A stretch of 64,000 bases of DNA from Metarhizobium sp039808465 (GTDB lineage Bacteria; Pseudomonadota; Alphaproteobacteria; Rhizobiales; Rhizobiaceae). Below are positions 49,199 through 55,848 of this stretch, one piece after another. Where the stretch lies: the NCBI GenBank assembly GCA_039808465.1, contig JBDHTA010000001.1:1-64000 (forward strand), given 5' to 3'. Within the stretch, counting starts at the first letter, position 1; the number at the start of each line of letters is the position of its first letter. Made by a program: the position numbers and the translations under genes. The notes beneath the pieces are model-generated. The model searched no databases. It was not told the DNA's origin and was given only the letters and a program-made list of their open reading frames with translations.

Positions 49199-49998
49199 CG
49201 ATGCGAAAGACCCTGTGGGATCACGTCTTCACGGTCATCGTGACGCTGATCTACATCTTCCTGATGGCGCCGATCCTGCTGGTCGTGCTGCTGTCGTTTT
49301 CGGGCGGCGAATTCCTGGCGCTGCCGATGCAGGGCGTGTCGCTGCGCTGGTTCGGGGCGCTGTTCACCAACAGCCGCTTCTACGATGCCGCCGCCTATTC
49401 CTTCGGGCTGGCGCTGGTCTCGGCGCTGGTGAACGGGGTGATCGGCACGCTGGCGGCGATCTATGCCGTCCGCTTCGCGCCCGCCCGCTTCGCCAACAGC
49501 CTGCGCGTGCTGATGAGCGCGCCGCTGATGGTGCCGGAAATCCTCACCGCCATCGCGCTGCTGTTCTTCTTCTTCGAGATCGGCATCGGCAACCGTTGGT
49601 CGGTGGCGATCCAGATCGGCCATATCCTCGTCACCTTCCCCTATGTCTTCCTGAACGTCGCCTCGGCGCTGTTCAATTTCGACCGCTCGCAGGAGGAGGC
49701 GGCGCGCTCGCTCGGCGCCGATGGCTGGCTGACCTTCCGGCGCATCACCCTGCCCTCGATCAAACCGGGGGTGATCACCGGCTGCCTCTTCGCCTTCGTG
49801 ATCTCCTTCGACATCTTCAACATCTCGCTGCTGCTGAAATCCGTGGGCAGCAACACCCTGCCGCTGGAACTGTTCGATTACCTGCGCTTCAACTTCGACC
49901 CGACCGCCGCCGCCGTCGCCACCGTCAGCATCGTGATCTCCTTTGCCGCCGTGCTCATCGTCGACCGCACCGTCGGCCTGCGCTCGCTGCGCTTCTAA
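49195..49998 (+). CDS. ABC transporter permease, PotC-type
   Basis: Second permease, 267 residues, six membrane segments. Family stretches include PILLVVLLSFSGGEFLALPM and the coupling loop SQEEAARSLGADGWLTFRRI followed by TLPSIKPGVITGCLFAF. It is the last gene of the importer operon. The end (49998) is 41 bp from the convergent DeoR gene, with no obvious terminator hairpin between them. Confidence 0.92.
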   Translation: MTMRKTLWDHVFTVIVTLIYIFLMAPILLVVLLSFSGGEFLALPMQGVSLRWFGALFTNSRFYDAAAYSFGLALVSALVNGVIGTLAAIYAVRFAPARFANSLRVLMSAPLMVPEILTAIALLFFFFEIGIGNRWSVAIQIGHILVTFPYVFLNVASALFNFDRSQEEAARSLGADGWLTFRRITLPSIKPGVITGCLFAFVISFDIFNISLLLKSVGSNTLPLELFDYLRFNFDPTAAAVATVSIVISFAAVLIVDRTVGLRSLRF

Positions 49999-50039
49999 CA
50001 GCGCGCCGCGAGCGTTCAGACCCGCTCCCCGCGCCTGTC

Positions 50040-50825
50040 CTATTCCGCGACCTCGACTTTCGGCAGGGTGGCGGCGATGTCGTCGAAAACGGGGTTTTCC
50101 CGGGCCCGGGCGTCGGTGATCAGAATGTCGATGCCGCTCGGCGGGCAGAACACCGAGCGCGCGGGCGCGCCGATCTTCGAATGATCGGCAAGGATCATGG
50201 TCTGGCCCGCATTGCGCACCATGGCCCGCGCGATCTCCGCGCCGTAGACGTAGAAATCCGACGCCCCGCGCTTGGCGTCGACGCCCCAGGGAACCACCAT
50301 GGCGAAATCGGCCTGATACCGGTGGATCTCGTTGACCGCCACCTCGCCGATGGTTTCGCAGGGTTCCTGCTTGAACGCGCCGCCCACCATGATCACCTGA
50401 AAACGGCGCGACGGCTCGCCGTCCGATTCCGTCAGGTTGCGGGCGACGTCGAAGGAGTTGGTGATCACCGTCAGGTCGCTCAGCCCGCTATGGCCCGCGA
50501 TCGTCTCGGACATGACTGAGGTGGTGGAGCCCGCATCCATGAAAATCGTCATGCCGCTGCGCAGGAATTGCAGCGCGGTCGCGGCGATCGCCCGCTTTTC
50601 CTGCAACCTCTGCGTATGGCGGACCTGAAAGCTGAAGCTTTCGCGCGCGATCGCCACCGCCCCGCCCCGCACCCGGCGCAACTCGCCAGCCTGCTCCATC
50701 TCGACGAGGTCGCGGCGGATCGTTTCACGCGCCACGCCGAAATTCTGGGAAATCCGGTCCGTCGAAACCTGTCCGAAGGCCACCAACAGGTCGCGGATCT
50801 TTTGCTGCCGCTCTTCTTGCCACAT
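50040..50825 (-). CDS. DeoR-family transcriptional regulator (GlpR-like)
   Basis: Sugar-phosphate-responsive repressor type, 261 residues. The N-terminal winged helix (RQQKIRDLLVAFGQVSTDRI, then GVARETIRRDLVEMEQAGEL and RVRGGAV) is followed by a DeoRC sensor domain (about 75-235) with FMDAGSTTSVMSE, VITNSFDVARNL, MVGGAF and ILADHSKIG, where phosphorylated sugars bind in characterised relatives. It is divergent from the phosphatase/importer operon, whose substrate is thus likely to be a sugar or polyol phosphate. Confidence 0.93.
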   Translation of the reverse strand: MWQEERQQKIRDLLVAFGQVSTDRISQNFGVARETIRRDLVEMEQAGELRRVRGGAVAIARESFSFQVRHTQRLQEKRAIAATALQFLRSGMTIFMDAGSTTSVMSETIAGHSGLSDLTVITNSFDVARNLTESDGEPSRRFQVIMVGGAFKQEPCETIGEVAVNEIHRYQADFAMVVPWGVDAKRGASDFYVYGAEIARAMVRNAGQTMILADHSKIGAPARSVFCPPSGIDILITDARARENPVFDDIAATLPKVEVAE

Positions 50826-51054
50826 CTCGCGTTCCAGTTTTCGTTTTCAAAATCAATAGCGAAGAAATCTTCTTTTGCCATCGCGGGCGGAGAAACTCCA
50901 CAAATTTGCACATTCTGCACATGCACAAATTGACACATATCGCTTATAATGCAACAATACAGGGCATAAGCGCTCATATCGCTAATTTTCGCACACCCGA
51001 CGGCGAGGGAAGGCCGGGGATGTGCCCGCAGGATCGACACCCGGGGAGACTTCA
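50826..51054. promoter_or_regulatory. Divergent control region with direct repeats
   Basis: AT-rich 229-bp region between the DeoR-type gene and the phosphatase gene. CATATCGCT occurs twice in direct orientation (50936-50944 and 50975-50983, 39 bp apart, near four helical turns). A cluster TTGCACATT / CTGCACATG / TTGACACAT lies just to the left. DeoR proteins commonly bind spaced direct or inverted repeats, so these are operator candidates. The phosphatase start is preceded by GGGGAG. Confidence 0.48.
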
Positions 51055-51855
51055 ATGACACTCAATACGCGTGTGCTGGACAGCCATATCGAACTGGCGG
51101 TCCAGCTTGCCGATACGTCGCGGCGGATGATCGAATCGCACAGGCGCGATCAGCTCGGCGTGACGCTGAAACCCGACCGCAGCCTCGTGACGGCGATGGA
51201 CATGGCGATCGAGAAGGAATTGCGGGCGATGATCAACGCCCGCTTCCCCGCGCACGGCATCATCGGCGAGGAGCAGGCATGGGAAAATCCGGACGCGGAA
51301 TATGTCTGGGTTCTCGATCCGATCGACGGGACGGCGTCCTTCATCGCGGGCATGCCGGTATACGGCACGCTGATCGCGCTCGCCCATCGCGGCGTTCCGG
51401 TGCTCGGCATCATCGACATTCCGCCGGTCGACGCGCGCTGGATCGGCGTCGAGGGCAGGCCGACGCTGAAGAACGGCGCCCCGTGCCGCGTCAAGTCATG
51501 CGATGATCTTTCGCGGGCGATGATGTCGACCAGCAACCCGGATTTCTACGCCGACGGCGAGCGGCCCGCCCTCGACCTGCTGCGCGGGCGCACAAGCTGG
51601 CGCATCTATGGCGCGGCGGCGCTCGCCTACGGCCTGCTGACCGATGGCGGCACGGATGTCGCGCTCGACACCGGCCTGAAGGTCTACGACTACGCTCCGT
51701 TCCGCCCGGTCATCGAGGGCGCCGGCGGCATCATCACCGACTGGCACGGCAATCCGGTCACGCTCGAAACCGGGCCGCGCATTCTGGCGGCGGGCGATGC
51801 GACAAGGCATCGGGAAATCGTCGAGCTGCTCAACGGCCTGCATATTCCCGCCTGA
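51055..51855 (+). CDS. Inositol monophosphatase-family phosphatase
   Basis: Mg-dependent, Li-sensitive-type phosphatase of 266 residues. The metal sites are visible: GIIGEE (Glu pair), then VLDPIDGTASFIAGMPVYGT, the family signature with Asp-Pro-Ile-Asp-Gly-Thr, and VYDYAPFRPVIEGAGG carrying the third Asp motif. IMPase-family members include inositol-phosphate, histidinol-phosphate and sugar-phosphate phosphatases. Being the first gene of an AfuABC-like importer operon under a DeoR regulator, it may dephosphorylate the imported compound, although the enzyme is expected in the cytoplasm. Confidence 0.88.
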   Translation: MTLNTRVLDSHIELAVQLADTSRRMIESHRRDQLGVTLKPDRSLVTAMDMAIEKELRAMINARFPAHGIIGEEQAWENPDAEYVWVLDPIDGTASFIAGMPVYGTLIALAHRGVPVLGIIDIPPVDARWIGVEGRPTLKNGAPCRVKSCDDLSRAMMSTSNPDFYADGERPALDLLRGRTSWRIYGAAALAYGLLTDGGTDVALDTGLKVYDYAPFRPVIEGAGGIITDWHGNPVTLETGPRILAAGDATRHREIVELLNGLHIPA

Positions 51856-51882
51856 GACGGCGCAACCGAACGGAGAGGAACA

Positions 51883-52947
51883 ATGGGGATCAATATCAAG
51901 AACCTCTATGTCAATTACGGAGGACTGGACGTCATCGCCGATCTGAGCTTGACGATTCCGGAAGGATGCTTCTTCACCCTGCTCGGGCCTTCGGGTTGCG
52001 GCAAGACCACGCTGCTGCGCACCATCGCGGGCTTCGTGCAGGCGTCGAAAGGCAATATCCACTTCCAGTCCCAGGACGTGACCCGGCTGCCGCCGCACAA
52101 GCGCAACATCGGCATGGTGTTTCAGGATTACGCGCTGTTTCCCGACAAGACGGTGGCGGAAAACGTGGCCTACGGGTTGCGCGCCCGCGGCGAATCCGGC
52201 GACGCGATGATGAAGAAGGTCCGTCATGAGCTGGAGCATGTCGGGCTGGGGCATGTGATGGACCGGCATCCCGCCGCCCTTTCCGGCGGCCAGCGTCAGC
52301 GCGTGGCGCTCGCCCGCGCCCTCGTCATCAAGCCGCAGGTGCTGCTGATGGACGAGCCGCTGTCGAACCTCGACGCCAAGCTGCGCATCCAGATCCGCGA
52401 GACCATCACCGACCTGCAACGCGAGGCGAACATCACCACCGTCTTCGTCACGCATGATCAGGAGGAAGCCCTGTCCATGTCCGACCAGATCGGCGTGATG
52501 AACAAGGGCAAGGTCGAGCAGCTCGGCACGCCGAAGGAAATCTACGCGACGCCGCGCACCTCCTACGTCGCCGATTTCGTCGGCGCGGCCAACCGCCTGA
52601 ATGTCAGGCTGGCCGACGCCAATGCCGACGGCACGGCCCGCATCCAGCTGGGCGGCGCCTCGATCCTGGCGCGCAACACCCTGCCTTCGGCGGTTCAGGA
52701 AGGCATCCTCATCATGCGCCCCGAGGATCTGCGGCTGCGCCCGCAGGCGGCGGCCGATGGGCAGGGCCTGCAAGGGCGCATCGTCAAGCGCCAGTATCTG
52801 GGCGGCAAGACGAGCTACAAGCTGGCGCTCGACGGCGATATCGTGATCAGCGTCGAATCCCACGGCGACAATCACGACGGTTTCGAGATCGGAACCGATG
52901 TCAGCGCCACCATCGATCCCTCCAAGGCCATGGTGATCGCGTCATGA
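51883..52947 (+). CDS. ABC transporter ATPase, AfuC/FbpC-like
   Basis: ATPase of 354 residues: Walker A GPSGCGKTTLLRTIAG, Q-loop MVFQDYALFPDKTV, signature LSGGQRQRVALARA, Walker B LLMDEPLSNLDAKLRIQ, switch FVTHDQEEALSMSD, and a TOBE-type C-terminus (about 240-350, IMRPEDLRL). It follows the phosphatase gene by 27 bp and overlaps the permease gene (ATGA at 52944-52947). Confidence 0.92.
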   Translation: MGINIKNLYVNYGGLDVIADLSLTIPEGCFFTLLGPSGCGKTTLLRTIAGFVQASKGNIHFQSQDVTRLPPHKRNIGMVFQDYALFPDKTVAENVAYGLRARGESGDAMMKKVRHELEHVGLGHVMDRHPAALSGGQRQRVALARALVIKPQVLLMDEPLSNLDAKLRIQIRETITDLQREANITTVFVTHDQEEALSMSDQIGVMNKGKVEQLGTPKEIYATPRTSYVADFVGAANRLNVRLADANADGTARIQLGGASILARNTLPSAVQEGILIMRPEDLRLRPQAAADGQGLQGRIVKRQYLGGKTSYKLALDGDIVISVESHGDNHDGFEIGTDVSATIDPSKAMVIAS

Positions 52948-54590
52948 TGATCAAGGCTTCCGATCTTCGCGCGCCCTGGCTGTGGCTTTCGCTCGCAGCC
53001 TTGGCCGTCCTCCTCGTCTTCATCGTCTATCCGGTGGTGAACATCCTGACCGCCAGCGTCTTCGGCGGCGGCGAAAACGGCTGGAGCCGGTTGCTGAACG
53101 ATCCCCGCGGTCTTTCCGCCATCCTCAACACGCTGATCCTCGCCACCATCGTCACCATCACCTGCGTCCTGATCGGCGTGCCGCTGGCCTATGTCACGGC
53201 CCGCTACCGCTTTTTCGGCAAGTCGATCATCGCGCTGCTGCCGCTGATCACGCTGGTCATTCCCGAGGTGATCTCGGCCCAGACCTGGCTGATGGCGCTC
53301 GGCAATAACGGCCTGATCACCCGCTTCTTCCGCGATTTCGGCATCCAGCTTCCGACCTTCTACGGCTGGTTCGGCCTCGTCACGGTGATGACCTTCGTGT
53401 ATTACACCTATGTCTATATCGGCACCGTCGCCTCGATCAGCGGTTTCGACGCGACGCTGGAGGAAGCCGCCCAGAGTCTCGGCACATCGCCGGCGCTCTC
53501 GCGCATCAAGGTCATGCTGCCGGTGATCCTGCCCTCGATCCTCGCCAGCGCCCTGCTGGTCTTCACCATGGTCGTCGGCAATTTCGCGATCTCGATGATC
53601 CTGTCGAACCGGCTGCCGCTGCTGTCGGTCGTCACCTATCAGGCGGCGGTCTCGGAAGGGGGCGCGGCGCCCGTCATGCAAAGCACCTATGCGACGGTTT
53701 CCGTGGTGATGGTGATGCTGATCCTGTTCTTCAACCGCTGGATCATTTCCCGCGGGCGCTTCGAGATCGTGCAGGGCCGCGGCGCCAAGCCGGTCTCCAT
53801 CACCGGCTGGAGGGGCGCGATCATCGGCCTGCTCGCAAGCCTGATCGTCATCATCTCCCTCGTGCCGCTGGCGGTCATCGCGGTCGGCGCCTTCACGGTG
53901 TCGCGCGGTCCCGTCATGCAATGGGGCAACTGGACGCTGGCCAACATGGAGCGCGTCTTCATCAACGCGCCGCAGCCGCTGGTCAATTCGCTGATCTATG
54001 CCGGGGTGGCGACGCTGATCGGCATCTGCTTCAGCGCCCTCGTCAGCTATCTCATCATCAAGAAGCGCAACGCCGTCACGCCCTGGCTCGACTATATCTC
54101 GTCGATCCCGCTGGCGCTGTCGGGCACCGTGCTCGGCATCGGCCTGGTGGTGTCGTTCAACGCCGGGTGGCTGCCGCTGACAGGCACGGCGACGATCATG
54201 GTTCTCGCCCTGCTCGTGCGCCGCCTGCCCTTCGGCATGCGCAGCTCGCAGGCGACGCTGCACAACATCCCCAACTCCATCGAGGAAGCCTCCATCAGCC
54301 TCGGCTCGCCGCCGCTGCGGACCTTCTTCAAGGTGGTGCTGCCGATGATGGGCCCGGCCATCGCCTCCGCCGCCATCCTGACATGGACGACCAGCGTTTC
54401 CGAACTCAGCGCCTCGATCCTCGTCTATTCGGGCGGGCGGGAAACGCTGACGATCCAGGTCTTCCGCCTGATCGGCAGCAACCTGATGGCCTATGCCTCG
54501 GCCTACGGCCTCGTCCTCATCGCCGTGATCATCATCCCGATCGTCGTCGCCACCAAGGTCTTCAAGGTCGATGTGTTCGCGTCGAAATGA
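52944..54590 (+). CDS. Fused double-domain ABC permease, AfuB/FbpB-like
   Basis: Permease of 548 residues with two tandem permease modules, each with its own coupling loop: ATLEEAAQSLGTSPALSRIK (about residue 170) and NSIEEASISLGSPPLRTFFK (about residue 445). About twelve membrane segments are predicted. This fused architecture is the rule in the ferric-iron/AfuB/ThiP group. It lies between the ATPase gene (overlap) and the receptor gene (52 bp). Confidence 0.92.
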   Translation: MMIKASDLRAPWLWLSLAALAVLLVFIVYPVVNILTASVFGGGENGWSRLLNDPRGLSAILNTLILATIVTITCVLIGVPLAYVTARYRFFGKSIIALLPLITLVIPEVISAQTWLMALGNNGLITRFFRDFGIQLPTFYGWFGLVTVMTFVYYTYVYIGTVASISGFDATLEEAAQSLGTSPALSRIKVMLPVILPSILASALLVFTMVVGNFAISMILSNRLPLLSVVTYQAAVSEGGAAPVMQSTYATVSVVMVMLILFFNRWIISRGRFEIVQGRGAKPVSITGWRGAIIGLLASLIVIISLVPLAVIAVGAFTVSRGPVMQWGNWTLANMERVFINAPQPLVNSLIYAGVATLIGICFSALVSYLIIKKRNAVTPWLDYISSIPLALSGTVLGIGLVVSFNAGWLPLTGTATIMVLALLVRRLPFGMRSSQATLHNIPNSIEEASISLGSPPLRTFFKVVLPMMGPAIASAAILTWTTSVSELSASILVYSGGRETLTIQVFRLIGSNLMAYASAYGLVLIAVIIIPIVVATKVFKVDVFASK

Positions 54591-54642
54591 AACCCCGTCA
54601 AGTCAAGCAAGCCCAGTCAAGCAAGCAAAGAGAGGAACTGAA

Positions 54643-55626
54643 ATGAAAATTCAAGGTCTTATCACGGCGGCCCTTCTCGCGGCCGCCCCGGTTTCCGGCG
54701 CATGGGCGCAGGCCGTGACGCTCTACTCGTCGAACCCGGAACAGGCCATCGAGGCCGTCGCGGGCACGCTGAAGGAAAAGGCGCCCGAGATCCAGCTCAA
54801 CTCGATCACCGGCGGCAGCGGCGTGCTGCTGCGCCGTCTGGAAGCGGAAGCCGCCAATGTGCAGGGCGATATCTTCTGGAGTTCCAGCTTCAACACCGTC
54901 GGCGCCTTCGAAGCCCAGTTCCAGCCCTATGAATCGCCGGAGCTTGCCGCCATTCCGGAAAAGCTGCGCTATCCCGGCAATCTCTTCACGCCCTCGAACG
55001 TCCATGTGGTCGTGATCATGGTCAACACCAACCAGCTCGGCGACCTGCCGATGCCGAAGACGTGGACCGACCTTCTCGATCCCAGATGGAAGGGCAAGGT
55101 CGTCGTCGCCGATCCCGCCAACAGCTCGACCGGCTACACGATCCTGTGGGGCCTGCACAAGAAGATCGGCGACGAGGAGCTGAAGAAGCTCGCCGCCAAC
55201 GTCGCGGTCAGCTCCTCCTCGTCGGCGGTGCAGAACGGCGTCGCCATGGGCGAATATGCCGTCGGCCTCGCCTTCGAAGCCAACGCCTATCCTTACGTGG
55301 ATGGCGGCCAGGAAGAGATCAAGCTGGTCTATCCCGAGGACGGCACCTTCATCACCGCCGACTTCGCCGGTCTGGTGAAGGGCGCGCCGGGCGGCGACGC
55401 CGCCAAGAAGGCCTTCGACGTGCTGATGTCGAAGGAAACCCAGACGGCGCTGCTGGAAACCTCCTTCCGCCGTCCGAGCCGCAGCGACATCGAGGTCTCC
55501 AAGATCGTCAACCTGCCGGAAATGGCGGCGATCAAGGTCTACGACATCGACGAGAAGGAAGCCGCCGATCACCGGGATGAATTCCTGAAGACCTGGCAAT
55601 CCTTCGCCGCCGCAGGCGCCGACTAA
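54643..55626 (+). CDS. ABC transporter substrate-binding protein, AfuA/FutA-like
   Basis: Periplasmic receptor of 327 residues with a Sec signal peptide (cleavage near GAWAQ-AV). It opens VTLYSSNPEQAIEAVAGTLK and has GDIFWSSSFNTVGAFEAQF, WTDLLDPRWKGKVVVADPAN and SSSSSAVQNGVAMGEYAVGL. The family was first annotated as ferric-iron receptors, but AfuA of Actinobacillus binds hexose phosphates. I do not see the paired tyrosines expected late in iron-binding members, which together with the DeoR regulator and the phosphatase favours a phosphorylated sugar or polyol. Start supported by AGAGGAACTG upstream. Confidence 0.88.
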   Translation: MKIQGLITAALLAAAPVSGAWAQAVTLYSSNPEQAIEAVAGTLKEKAPEIQLNSITGGSGVLLRRLEAEAANVQGDIFWSSSFNTVGAFEAQFQPYESPELAAIPEKLRYPGNLFTPSNVHVVVIMVNTNQLGDLPMPKTWTDLLDPRWKGKVVVADPANSSTGYTILWGLHKKIGDEELKKLAANVAVSSSSSAVQNGVAMGEYAVGLAFEANAYPYVDGGQEEIKLVYPEDGTFITADFAGLVKGAPGGDAAKKAFDVLMSKETQTALLETSFRRPSRSDIEVSKIVNLPEMAAIKVYDIDEKEAADHRDEFLKTWQSFAAAGAD

Positions 55627-55633
55627 GCCGAAC

Positions 55634-55674
55634 AAAGGGGCCGGTCTTCGATCATCGCGGACCGGCCCTTTTTC
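55634..55674 (+). terminator. Rho-independent terminator of the AfuABC-like operon
   Basis: Stem GGGCCGGTC (55638-55646) / GACCGGCCC (55660-55668), extended by AAAG/TTTT pairing, with a 13-base loop and a TTTTT tract, 8 bp after the receptor stop. It isolates the importer operon from the decarboxylase gene downstream. Confidence 0.92.
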
Positions 55675-55848
55675 ATGCGCCGCGCAGCCCGGCCCGCTGG
55701 CGCAGGCCGCCGCGCCTGTTCCCGGGCGGCGCGGCCCGAAAAAAACGCAGGAGGCGAGATCGACAACCGCGCCCACCTATGAAAACGTGTATATGAAGAC
55801 GACAGGCGCGGCCCGCGACAGGGCCGCCGAGGGGGGACCGGGAAGACG

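Noticed and set aside
50929..50951. TTGACA followed by TATAAT as a promoter of the phosphatase operon
   Set aside because: The spacer is only 9 bases, far too short; a 17-base spacer from the same TTGACA gives AACAAT, which is weak. No promoter is claimed there.
54643..55626. Ferric-iron receptor
   Set aside because: Kept only as an alternative: the family name suggests iron, but the neighbouring phosphatase and DeoR regulator and the absence of an obvious paired-tyrosine motif argue for a phosphorylated organic ligand.
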